A stretch of DNA of 6,490 nt from CAG-826 sp964546565 (GCA_964546565.1 CAZJKC010000065.1:1-6490); one strand, 5' to 3'; counted from the stretch's first letter, positions 1 through 6,412 are shown. Numbers and translations are program-made. Notes: generated by a model not told the origin, from the sequence alone.

Positions 1-323
1 TTATTCTTTAATAATGTACCAACACCAGCCATATCAATAGTAATGACATTATATTGATTTAAATGCTTTTCAAAAGAAGGATCTTGATATATTTTTAAAT
101 CTTTAAATAATTCTTTAGAATCATAACCTTTGGAGTAATATGCTTCTAGCATTGATAACGCCATGGTCTTTCCAAAACGACGAGGACGCGTAACGCACAT
201 AAATGATTCGTTAGTTTTAATCAATCGATTTACACGAGCAATCAATAATGATTTATCAATAAATATTTCTGAATTTAAAGCTTTAAAAAACTTTTCATTC
301 CCTAAATTTAAAAAATTAGCCAT
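1..323 (-). CDS. AAA-ATPase-like protein, N-terminal part (runs off the window)
   Basis: The reading frame is open from an ATG at 323 to the window edge: 107 codons plus two bases, with no stop. An FIDKSLLI segment lies near residues 21-28. A P-loop RPRRFGKT lies at 46-53, with Arg where a classical Walker A has its first Gly. A hydrophobic strand VITIDM follows at 93-98. This order matches the N-terminal ATPase domain of the AAA-ATPase-like family (PF09820), whose members often carry a PD-(D/E)XK nuclease-like domain at the C-terminus; that part is outside the window. Members are often multicopy in gut Firmicutes and Bacteroidetes and their role is not established. The start is supported by AGGAGG seven bases upstream. 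It is separated from the pheST operon by 112 bases and has its own promoter-like sequence. Family assignment is from motif recognition only. Confidence 0.85.
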   Translation of the reverse strand, partial: MANFLNLGNEKFFKALNSEIFIDKSLLIARVNRLIKTNESFMCVTRPRRFGKTMALSMLEAYYSKGYDSKELFKDLKIYQDPSFEKHLNQYNVITIDMAGVGTLLKN

Positions 324-330
324 ACAACAC

Positions 331-336
331 CCTCCT
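331..336 (-). promoter_or_regulatory. Ribosome binding site of the ATPase-like gene
   Basis: On the minus strand this reads AGGAGG, seven bases before the ATG at 323. It fixes the start of the left-edge gene, which otherwise has no visible stop to define it. Confidence 0.85.
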
Positions 337-352
337 TTTTTTCTTTAGTTAA

Positions 353-381
353 AGTATACCATGAAAGAAAGCAATCAATAA
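353..381 (-). promoter_or_regulatory. Probable promoter of the ATPase-like gene
   Basis: On the minus strand a -10 TATACT (353-358) is preceded by TGG, an extended -10 (TGn). A weak -35, TTATTG (376-381), lies 17 bases upstream. Transcription would start near 346, leaving a short leader with the AGGAGG site. The -35 lies within a perfect A+T palindrome at 377-391. The -10 is convincing and the -35 is poor. Confidence 0.6.
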
Positions 382-391
382 ATGATTTATT
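377..391. repeat. 15-bp palindrome overlapping the -35 of the ATPase-like gene
   Basis: AATAAAT and ATTTATT flank a single central base, giving a perfect 7-1-7 inverted repeat. It overlaps the predicted -35 and could be an operator. It is pure A/T except for the centre, so chance is a real possibility in this background. It is too weak to act as a terminator stem. Confidence 0.4.
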
Positions 392-435
392 AAAAAAGGT
401 TAATTAAAAGATGAACAATAACTTATTTATATGTA

Positions 436-1035
436 TTATTTCGATTTTGAATTTGGTTTAGCTAAACAACCATAAATAATAAGACATGTTGCAAAAAGCA
501 CCAATAAAATATCAAATATCCATAATATTGTTGTATCTTGAAAGAAAGGTTTAGCAAAAATATATGTACCAAAACTTACAAATCCGATTGCGATAGCGAG
601 CCACCATAACGGATACTTTTCATTCTGGCCTTTTTGGTGATAATAAGCACGAAATATTTCAACTACTCCTCGACACCATAATGCAACACCTAATATGGAA
701 CAGGCACTACCGACATTAATAACTTTAAATTGTTGTAAAATACATCCGATAGCGATTAAAGCCATTAAAACAAATTCGACAATGGTTAAAGTTTTAATAA
801 CACCATTTTTCCCTTTCATTATCTTCTTAATAAGATAGCAAAAAAGATATATACATATTATGGCGGCAACAAGAAGTTGAATAATACTCATTCCCCAATT
901 TTTGAAAAAGGCCCAATCACCTGCATTAGTCCAAATTGGCATCAGCATGATGGATAAAATTAATAACAATAATCCCGATACAAAATAAAGCCAAAACCAT
1001 CTTGTGGTTTTTTTAGAAAACAATTTCTTTCCCAT
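436..1035 (-). CDS. Six-helix integral membrane protein of unknown function
   Basis: This 199-residue protein has six probable membrane segments at about residues 13-35, 49-69, 79-100, 106-126, 142-161 and 168-190. The N-terminus (KK and KKT), the loop at 70-76 (KK, K, K), the loop at 130-140 and the KPNSKSK tail are basic. By the positive-inside rule both termini are cytoplasmic. I see no signal peptide, catalytic motif or transporter signature. The repeated small helical hairpins and the GVALWCRGVVEIF segment loosely resemble HdeD/DUF308 proteins, but this is only a resemblance. The start has GAGGAG six bases upstream, overlapping the stop of the yceD-like gene (three bases between the genes). 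It is therefore the last gene of the pheS-pheT operon and should share its T-box control. No convincing terminator follows it. Confidence 0.8.
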   Translation of the reverse strand: MGKKLFSKKTTRWFWLYFVSGLLLLILSIMLMPIWTNAGDWAFFKNWGMSIIQLLVAAIICIYLFCYLIKKIMKGKNGVIKTLTIVEFVLMALIAIGCILQQFKVINVGSACSILGVALWCRGVVEIFRAYYHQKGQNEKYPLWWLAIAIGFVSFGTYIFAKPFFQDTTILWIFDILLVLFATCLIIYGCLAKPNSKSK

Positions 1036-1038
1036 TTT

Positions 1039-1548
1039 TTACTCCTCACCATCAAAATCATCATTTAATAAAATATCAAATTGCGAATTTCCTTTATCTT
1101 TTTGACGACGTTCATACTCTTCTTCAGTAATTACTTCATAACCCTTTCCATTTTGTGGTAAGGTAGCTCCTTCTTTTACAACTTTTAAAGGTATTTCGGT
1201 GATAATTAAAGATAATATGAGTTGATTCAAATCATAATAATCGCCATCTACATAAATAATATCATCATCCTCATCTTCACATTTTTGAAAACATAAATCA
1301 ACATTTTCATAAAGATGCATAGGATAATCGACAGGCTCTAAAGTATAAGCACATTCAAGGACTAAATCAGTTATTATTTCAATATCTAAATGAACATAAT
1401 CACCTTCAAATAACGCATGTACTTTAGTTTTAACATCCTTCATATCAAGTAAAGTATAAATATCTTTTATCTGCTCTTTTGGATAATTTATTACTTCTTC
1501 TAGATATAATTCTTTTTTTCTTGCAATTAATGAATACTGAATACGCAT
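1039..1548 (-). CDS. yceD: YceD/DUF177 family protein (23S rRNA accumulation)
   Basis: This acidic protein of 169 residues has the layout of the YceD (DUF177, YlbN in Bacillus) family. A strand-rich middle carries a single conserved-type Cys (C66, in LVLECAYTLEPVDYP). An acidic insert sits at 91-96, followed by DGDYYDLNQL (101-110), the IITEIPLKV segment (115-123), and a tail with EVITEEEYE and FDILLNDDF. In plants and E. coli, YceD homologues are needed for normal 23S rRNA accumulation; the biochemical role is not settled. The length is usual for the family. The start at 1548 has AAGAGG seven bases upstream, inside the end of pheT, with three bases between the genes. The usual partner rpmF (ribosomal protein L32) does not follow; a membrane protein gene does. 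The family call is from pattern recognition and fairly secure. Confidence 0.82.
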   Translation of the reverse strand: MRIQYSLIARKKELYLEEVINYPKEQIKDIYTLLDMKDVKTKVHALFEGDYVHLDIEIITDLVLECAYTLEPVDYPMHLYENVDLCFQKCEDEDDDIIYVDGDYYDLNQLILSLIITEIPLKVVKEGATLPQNGKGYEVITEEEYERRQKDKGNSQFDILLNDDFDGEE

Positions 1549-1551
1549 ATG

Positions 1552-3957
1552 TTAACCTCTTAACACAATTCCTAGCGCTTTAAATAAAGCACTCTTAATT
1601 TCATCTTCGGCCTTTGTTATCTCTTTTTCTTCTAAAGTATGTTCATCGTTTTGATAAGTTATTTTAACAGCAACTGATTTATGATTGAAATCAATATGTT
1701 CTCCTTCATACACATCAAAAACTGTTACATTTTTAACAAGGGATTTTCCATTTTTCTTAATTATTTTTACAATCTCAACAACGGGAATATCCTTTTTCAC
1801 AATCAAAGCTAAATCTCTTTCGACAAAAGGATATTTGTTCGGCGCTTGCATTTTCTTTTTACCTGTTTTTATTTCCAATAATTTATCAAGCAAAATTTCG
1901 CCAATTAAGCATGGTTCTTTATCTAAATCATATTTTTTCTTTAAAGTTGGATGTACTTCACCAAAGACCGCCACTACATCACGATTAATGACCACCATTG
2001 CACTACGCCCTGGATGGAATTCATGATGCATTCTATCTTCAGTTCTTACGATACTATAACGGCTATTTTCAATCCCCAAAAGCGATAATATTCCTTCAAT
2101 TATGCCTTTTAAGTGATAAAAGTCATAGGCAACAGTTTGTAATTCTCCTTGATAAGAATCTGACCCATATAAGCCAATAGCTAAATGGGAATGTTCTTCA
2201 TTAGGAACATACATCGAACTCATTTCGAAAAGGGCTAAACGCTTAGCTTGACGAGCCACATTATATTGAAGGGTTTTTAATAATGATGGTAACAGTGATT
2301 TCCGTACTTCAGAATGATCATCAGTCATAGGATGTAACAACTTGTACGGATCACTTTCATAATAATAATTAAATAATTGATTATCATTATGCGAAACTAA
2401 AGTATAAGTAAGAATTTCATCTAAACCGTTATCAATTAAAAAATGACGTATTTTTCTTTTTTTACTTTGCTTTTCATTTAAGCCACCTAAAGACGCTTTC
2501 ACGATTGGTAATTCACTTTTAACATGCTCAAAGCCATAAATTCGAATAACTTCTTCAGACAAATCAGCGTCACAAGTAATATCAATACGATGTGGTGGAA
2601 TAGTCGCTTTAAACTCATCTTCCCCACCGTCATCGATTTTAATACCAACACTTGATAAAACATCTTTTATCTCTTGATCACTAAAAGAAGTGCCAAGACG
2701 ATTGTTGATTTTATTAAATGAAGAATTAATAACTAATGGTTGATGATTAACTTCATCAAAAGTCACTGTTTGATAAACAACTTGTGCTTCACATAAATCA
2801 CAAATCATCTTAGCCGCTAAAGAAAGGACCATATTATATTGGTAAGGATTAATGCCTTTGACAAAACGATTACTTGATTCGCTTGCTAAATTCAAGCGAA
2901 TGGAAGTCCGACGAACACTAGCGCCATCGAAATTGGCCGCTTCAATAGCAATCGCCGTCGTTTTTTCACTCACAGCACATGCTTTAGCCCCCATTACACC
3001 TGCTAAACACATAACTTTATTTTCATTTAAAATGACGATATCACCTTGATGTAATTCATATTCTTTATCATCTAAAGCGACAAATGAACCTTCGTAATCA
3101 TCATGCACTGAGAGATTATTACTATTCAACAAATCTAAATCGTACATATGCAAAGGTTGCCCTGTTAAAAGCATGATATAATTACCAATATCAACGATAT
3201 TATTGATTGATCTAACACCCATCGACATCAATGTTTGCTTGAGCCAATTAGGAGACTCCTTGACCTTAATTCCTTTTATCACCTTTATGGAGAACTGTGG
3301 ACATTTTTTTGTATATGAATTAACAACAAAATTACTTACTTCTTCTTTAAATAACTCCTCTTCAGAAGGTAATGTTAATTGTCTATTAAATAAAGCGGCA
3401 ACTTCTTTAGCGACATTAATCATCGCATTACAATCACTACGATTCGCTAAAAGTTTTAAATCAAGAATAGTATCATCAAGTCCTAAATATTCAAGAACTT
3501 CTTCATTACCAACTAAAGCATCATTATCTAATTCTTCAATGCCTGCTAATTGATAGTCCGTTAAGTATTTTTTATCAACACCTAATTCAGATAATGAACA
3601 ACACATTCCTTCACTAGCTACACCACGAATGGTTGAAGGTTTAATGGTAAGGAGAGGAAGATGCGCTCCTACCATGGCAACAATAACTTTTAAACCAACC
3701 CGAGCATTTGGCGCTCCACAAACGATTTGTTTAATTCCATAACGAGGCCCTAAATCAACTTTTAAGACATGAAGATGATCGGAATCAGGATGATTATCAC
3801 AGGTCAATATTTGTCCGATGACTAACCCATCAGCTTCCGCTAACGAATATATTTCTTCAACTTCAATACCAGCAAAAGTTAATTTATTAGCGATTTCTTC
3901 GGGAGTTAAATCATGTAAATCAACATATTGACGAAGCCATTTTATACTAACTTTCAT
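1552..3957 (-). CDS. pheT: Phenylalanine--tRNA ligase beta subunit
   Basis: This is the beta chain of the alpha2-beta2 phenylalanyl-tRNA synthetase, which charges tRNA-Phe in the cytoplasm. Its 801 residues match the usual bacterial length of about 800. Domains in order: an N-terminal segment (MKVSIKWLRQYVD); a tRNA-binding OB-fold at about 40-150 (HPDSDHLHVLKVD, then CGAPN at 80-84); the B3/B4 domain at about 215-395, which carries the editing site that removes mischarged Tyr; B5 at about 405-475, with the metal-binding-type stretch PHRID...DLSEEVIRIYG; a catalytic-like core at about 490-690; and a C-terminal anticodon-binding FDX-ACB domain at about 707-800 (KYPFVERDLALIV onward). No truncation or frameshift is seen. 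The start has AGGAGG 10 bases upstream, overlapping the TAG stop of pheS, which suggests translational coupling. Confidence 0.97.
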   Translation of the reverse strand: MKVSIKWLRQYVDLHDLTPEEIANKLTFAGIEVEEIYSLAEADGLVIGQILTCDNHPDSDHLHVLKVDLGPRYGIKQIVCGAPNARVGLKVIVAMVGAHLPLLTIKPSTIRGVASEGMCCSLSELGVDKKYLTDYQLAGIEELDNDALVGNEEVLEYLGLDDTILDLKLLANRSDCNAMINVAKEVAALFNRQLTLPSEEELFKEEVSNFVVNSYTKKCPQFSIKVIKGIKVKESPNWLKQTLMSMGVRSINNIVDIGNYIMLLTGQPLHMYDLDLLNSNNLSVHDDYEGSFVALDDKEYELHQGDIVILNENKVMCLAGVMGAKACAVSEKTTAIAIEAANFDGASVRRTSIRLNLASESSNRFVKGINPYQYNMVLSLAAKMICDLCEAQVVYQTVTFDEVNHQPLVINSSFNKINNRLGTSFSDQEIKDVLSSVGIKIDDGGEDEFKATIPPHRIDITCDADLSEEVIRIYGFEHVKSELPIVKASLGGLNEKQSKKRKIRHFLIDNGLDEILTYTLVSHNDNQLFNYYYESDPYKLLHPMTDDHSEVRKSLLPSLLKTLQYNVARQAKRLALFEMSSMYVPNEEHSHLAIGLYGSDSYQGELQTVAYDFYHLKGIIEGILSLLGIENSRYSIVRTEDRMHHEFHPGRSAMVVINRDVVAVFGEVHPTLKKKYDLDKEPCLIGEILLDKLLEIKTGKKKMQAPNKYPFVERDLALIVKKDIPVVEIVKIIKKNGKSLVKNVTVFDVYEGEHIDFNHKSVAVKITYQNDEHTLEEKEITKAEDEIKSALFKALGIVLRG

Positions 3958-3971
3958 TTTCTATAGTCCTC

Positions 3972-5003
3972 CTAGTCTTTCTTAAATTGATGTAAAAAGC
4001 GAATATCATCTTGATAAAAACGCCGTATATCATCAATACCGTATCGCAACATAGCGACTCGTTCAATGCCAATACCAAAAGCAAAACCCTGGTATTCGTT
4101 AGGATCATATCCTGACATTCTTAAGACATTGGGGTGCACCATACCGCCACCAAGAATTTCAATCCATCCTGTTCCTTTACATACCGAACATCCTTTTCCA
4201 CCACATTCATAACATGAAATATCAACTTCCACGGAAGGCTCTGTAAATGGGAAATAAGATGAACGCAAACGAATTTCCCTTTTTTCACCATACATTTTTT
4301 TCAAAAACAATTCTAAAGTAGCTTTTAAATGACCTAAATTAATATCTTTATCAACTACTAATCCTTCTATTTGTGCAAATTGATGAGAATGAGTCGCATC
4401 ATCATCATCGCGACGATATGTTTTACCAGGACAAATAATACGAATCGGTTGTCCTTTTTTCTCTTGCATTACGCGTGCTTGTACTGGTGAAGTATGCGTC
4501 CGCATTAAAGTATTTTCATCAATGTAAAAAGAATCTTGCATATCACGAGCAGGATGGTCATGAGGAATATTCATCAATTCAAAATTATAGTGATCAGTTT
4601 CCACTTCGGGACCTTCAACTATTTCATAACCCATACTGGCAAAGATATCAATCATTTCATCTTGAATAATGTAAAAAGGATTCTTGGCTCCTTTTTCCAT
4701 TGCTTTACTGGGGAGCGAAATATCAATGGTCTCTTTTTTTAATTTTTCTTCTAATGCTCTTTCCTCGAGTGCTTTTCTTTTTTCTTCTAAACGCATACTT
4801 ATTTCCGTTTTAGCGTCATTGATTTTCTTGCCAAAAGCGGCTTTCATTTCACCGGTTAGTTCTTTCATACGGCTCATTAAAGCCATAAGCGGTGATTTCT
4901 TCGATAAATAGGTGTTTTTTACACTATTTAATGTTTCAAGATCTTCACATTCTGCAATTTCTTGAAGAGCTTTTTCATGTAATTCTTCTAAAGTGTGTTC
5001 CAT
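3972..5003 (-). CDS. pheS: Phenylalanine--tRNA ligase alpha subunit
   Basis: This is the catalytic alpha chain of phenylalanyl-tRNA synthetase, a class II enzyme that activates Phe with ATP and transfers it to tRNA-Phe. Its 343 residues match the Bacillus-type length. Residues 1-90 form a charged helical arm typical of the tRNA-binding coiled coil. Motif 1 is near 121-135 (FASMGYEIVEGPEVE). Motif 2 covers about 187-215 (IRIICPGKTYRRD, then HSHQFAQIEG). Motif 3 is at 305-320 (QGFAFGIGIERVAM). A308 in FAFG corresponds to the E. coli PheS Ala294 that sets amino-acid size selectivity. A CxxC...CxxC knuckle (C264, C267, C272, C275) is shared with Bacillus-type PheS and may bind zinc. AAGGAGA lies seven bases before the ATG. 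It is the first gene of the operon and is preceded by a Phe T-box leader. Confidence 0.97.
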   Translation of the reverse strand: MEHTLEELHEKALQEIAECEDLETLNSVKNTYLSKKSPLMALMSRMKELTGEMKAAFGKKINDAKTEISMRLEEKRKALEERALEEKLKKETIDISLPSKAMEKGAKNPFYIIQDEMIDIFASMGYEIVEGPEVETDHYNFELMNIPHDHPARDMQDSFYIDENTLMRTHTSPVQARVMQEKKGQPIRIICPGKTYRRDDDDATHSHQFAQIEGLVVDKDINLGHLKATLELFLKKMYGEKREIRLRSSYFPFTEPSVEVDISCYECGGKGCSVCKGTGWIEILGGGMVHPNVLRMSGYDPNEYQGFAFGIGIERVAMLRYGIDDIRRFYQDDIRFLHQFKKD

Positions 5004-5023
5004 TTGTCATTCTCCTTATCACT

Positions 5024-5058
5024 AAAAATAAAAAAAGCCGTTTCACTAAGGAACGACT
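5024..5058 (-). terminator. Regulated intrinsic terminator of the pheS T-box
   Basis: AGTCGTT (5052-5058) pairs with AACGGCT (5036-5042) in a seven-pair stem with one G-U and a nine-base loop. A run of seven Ts, then A and five Ts, follows (5024-5036). The 5' arm is the same sequence that closes the antiterminator, so the two folds exclude each other. The terminator ends about 20 bases before pheS. Confidence 0.92.
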
Positions 5059-5245
5059 GGAGCCGTGGTGCCATCCTTTTTCGCTTTAGTAAATACTAAA
5101 ACGCACTCACTTTGTGTTAACGCCACCAACGGGATATTTCATCCTTTACTCCAAGGTGAATTCACGAGCAATTCTATAGAACGGTTGCACTATTTCGTTC
5201 CTCCCTAGATAGAAAGAGGCTCGTTACTACTTCTTTTCATCGTAC
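5024..5245 (-). ncRNA. T-box leader for phenylalanine, upstream of pheS
   Basis: This is a cis-acting RNA that reads through its terminator when uncharged tRNA-Phe binds. Stem I includes an ACGAGC/GCTCGT helix (5219-5224 with 5164-5169). Distal helices are TTCTAT/ATAGAA (5209-5214 with 5172-5177) and GAACG/CGTTC (5196-5200 with 5179-5183). An AGTA loop-E-like motif precedes the 5' side. The specifier TTC (Phe) is at 5158-5160, directly after the stem in the context GAATTCACC. Stem III is a nine-pair hairpin at 5082-5103. The antiterminator pairs AAGGA (5074-5078) with TCCTT (5048-5052), and ACGGCT (5061-5066) with AGTCGT (5053-5058), around the bulge TGGCACC (5067-5073). The terminator reuses 5052-5058. 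The base helix of stem I could not be drawn with confidence. The 5' end is inferred from the promoter. Confidence 0.94.
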
Positions 5246-5251
5246 GTCAAT

Positions 5252-5260
5252 ATTTTACCA
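5252..5260 (-). promoter_or_regulatory. Probable extended -10 promoter of the pheS T-box operon
   Basis: On the minus strand this reads TGGTAAAAT, a TGn extension followed by a near-consensus -10. Transcription would start near 5245, just before the GATGAAAAG-type 5' end typical of T-box leaders. At the ideal spacing only TAGCAA is present as a -35; TTGATA lies 21 bases away, which is too far. A TATAAT at 5332-5337 is an alternative that would give a longer leader, but its -35 (GTACAT) is poor. Confidence 0.6.
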
Positions 5261-5268
5261 CACACACC

Positions 5269-5286
5269 AATTGATTGCTATCAATT
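5269..5286. repeat. Inverted repeat just upstream of the T-box promoter -10
   Basis: AATTGAT and ATCAATT flank the four bases TGCT, a perfect 7-4-7 inverted repeat. It occupies the spacer and -35 zone of the predicted pheS promoter. It may be an operator or a chance A+T palindrome; no regulator is recognised. Confidence 0.45.
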
Positions 5287-5474
5287 TTTATAACTTATAA
5301 AGTAGTTTATGATATTAATATGGAGACAAATATTATAAAAGTTGTATCTTTGTAATGTACTCTTTTTTATATTTACTTTTAAAAGTGCAAAACACTATTT
5401 TTTTAATATTTATAAAAGAAGTGCTTTTTTTTGACACTTGAATTAAAATGATAAAGAAGAAATTTGAACAAAAC
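5287..5474. other. Divergent intergenic region with scattered AGTGY motifs
   Basis: This A+T-rich stretch lies between the pheS promoter (leftward) and the degV promoter (rightward), with no credible gene. It holds AGTGC at 5384-5388 and 5420-5424 and AGTGT in reverse at 5392-5396 and 5434-5438. A further AGTGT lies just outside, at 5482-5486. The first two form a four-pair AGTG/CACT hairpin followed by A and seven Ts, too weak to call a terminator. A consensus TTGACA at 5431-5436 has no matching -10 at normal spacing. Beyond these I see no defined element. Confidence 0.5.
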
Positions 5475-5502
5475 TTGAAAAAGTGTCTATTCGTGATATG
5501 AT
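5475..5502 (+). promoter_or_regulatory. Promoter of the degV-family gene
   Basis: A -35 TTGAAA (5475-5480) and a -10 TATGAT (5497-5502) are separated by 16 bases, and TGA immediately before the -10 supplies an extended -10. Transcription would begin near 5509, about 30 bases before the ATG at 5540. This places the possible GTG start at 5483 upstream of the transcript, so the shorter protein is favoured. Confidence 0.75.
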
Positions 5503-5504
5503 AA

Positions 5505-5515
5505 ACACATTGTGT
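5505..5515. repeat. 11-bp palindrome at the degV transcription start
   Basis: ACACA and TGTGT flank one base in a perfect 5-1-5 inverted repeat covering the predicted start site. This is a position where a repressor would block initiation. No known operator consensus is recognised. Confidence 0.4.
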
Positions 5516-5526
5516 AACATTTTATT

Positions 5527-5532
5527 AGGAGG
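5527..5532 (+). promoter_or_regulatory. Ribosome binding site fixing the degV start
   Basis: AGGAGG lies seven bases before the ATG at 5540. It decides against the in-frame GTG at 5483, which would add 19 residues absent from the family N-terminus and overlaps the promoter. Confidence 0.9.
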
Positions 5533-5539
5533 AAAAATA

Positions 5540-6412
5540 ATGGCATTTGAAATCATAACAGAATCAACCGCAAATTTAACTGATGAAATAATTGACAAAA
5601 ATAAAATACATATCATACCGATGTCATATGTAATAGATGATACATCCTATACTTGCACAAGCATAGATAATTTTGATGACAAAGGCTATTATCAAATGTT
5701 AAAAGAAGGAAAAAAAGTAATTACTTCCCAAATAACTCCTTATCAGTTTATCAAAGTTATGGAGCCTTTATTAAAAGATGGTAAAGATATTTTATATATT
5801 GGGTTATCATCTGGAATAAGTGGCACTTTTGCTTCTGCACAAGCCGCTAGAAAGGCATTAACTGATGACTATCCGCATCAAAAAATTATTCTTATCGATA
5901 GTTTAGGAGCTTCACTAGGTGAAGGATTATTAGTTATGAAAGCCATTGACCTTCGCAAAGAAAACTATACCATTGAAGAAGTTGAAAATGCTATCATCGA
6001 TTTAAGAGACCATTTATATCAAGTATTTTGCGTCGATGATTTGATGCATTTAAGACGGACGGGACGTGTTAATATATTAAATGCTCTTGTGGGTAATTTA
6101 TTGCATTTTAAACCTTTACTTAAAGGAAACAGCGAAGGAAAAATAATTGCTTTTGGAAAATATCGTGGCAAGAAAAATATTATCAAAGCCATGAAAGAAA
6201 AATTTGATTTATTAATTAAAAGCGTGAAACGCATTGGCATATCTTATGCGGGCAATAAAGAAGATGCCGAATTTCTTCTATCATTACTAAAAGAGAATCA
6301 TAATATTGAAGAAATCATTTTAGTAAAGCATGAACCCGCTACAGGATCACATCTTGGATATGGGGCTCTTGCCCTCTATTTTGAAGGAATCGACAATGTT
6401 CGTGATTATTAA
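5540..6412 (+). CDS. DegV family fatty-acid-binding protein
   Basis: This 290-residue protein has the usual DegV length (about 280) and family motifs in order. ITEST at 6-10 stands where most members have DST. TSQITPYQF (62-70) contributes to the lipid pocket. YIGLSSGISGT (86-96) is a family hallmark, followed by DSLGASLGEG (120-129), VDDLMHLRRTGRV (165-177), KPLL (191-194) and a C-terminal GSHLGYGALALYF (269-281). DegV proteins (FakB in Staphylococcus) bind a fatty acid that FakA phosphorylates to acyl-phosphate for phospholipid synthesis. Bacillota usually carry several paralogues, so the exact ligand cannot be told and I give no symbol. It is cytoplasmic, with no signal peptide. It is monocistronic here, with its own promoter and terminator, and divergent from pheS. 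Asp to Glu at residue 8 and GYG for the common GPG (273-275) are mild deviations. Confidence 0.93.
   Translation: MAFEIITESTANLTDEIIDKNKIHIIPMSYVIDDTSYTCTSIDNFDDKGYYQMLKEGKKVITSQITPYQFIKVMEPLLKDGKDILYIGLSSGISGTFASAQAARKALTDDYPHQKIILIDSLGASLGEGLLVMKAIDLRKENYTIEEVENAIIDLRDHLYQVFCVDDLMHLRRTGRVNILNALVGNLLHFKPLLKGNSEGKIIAFGKYRGKKNIIKAMKEKFDLLIKSVKRIGISYAGNKEDAEFLLSLLKENHNIEEIILVKHEPATGSHLGYGALALYFEGIDNVRDY

Noticed and set aside
163..348. Plus-strand frame of 61 codons at the left edge
   Set aside because: It is opposite the ATPase-like gene, whose P-loop and ribosome binding site are on the minus strand.
324..435. Terminator for the pheST operon, or an rpmF gene, after the membrane protein
   Set aside because: Only A/T-only or four-pair stems are visible, including the 377-391 palindrome and a weak GTTA/TAAC pair before a T-run. 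The space is too short for L32 and shows no Cys-rich frame.
1685..5089. Plus-strand open frames inside pheT, pheS and the T-box (for example 1685-2026, 3203-3553, 4684-4911, 4892-5089)
   Set aside because: They lie opposite clearly conserved coding sequence or the RNA leader, show no family-like motifs, and are shadows of the real frames.
5384..5404. Intrinsic terminator in the divergent intergenic region
   Set aside because: The AGTG/CACT stem has only four pairs and no gene ends nearby on the plus strand.
5431..5456. Consensus TTGACA as a degV -35
   Set aside because: No -10-like hexamer lies 16-18 bases downstream. The best candidate (TAAAGA at 15) matches poorly, and a better promoter lies at 5475-5502.
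5483..5539. GTG start giving a 309-residue DegV protein
   Set aside because: It overlaps the predicted -10 and lies upstream of the transcription start. It has no ribosome binding site, and the added 19 residues are not family-like. The ATG at 5540 has AGGAGG at ideal spacing.
6019..6240. Minus-strand frame inside degV
   Set aside because: It is opposite the conserved VDDLMHLRRTGRV region of the DegV protein and has no motif of its own.
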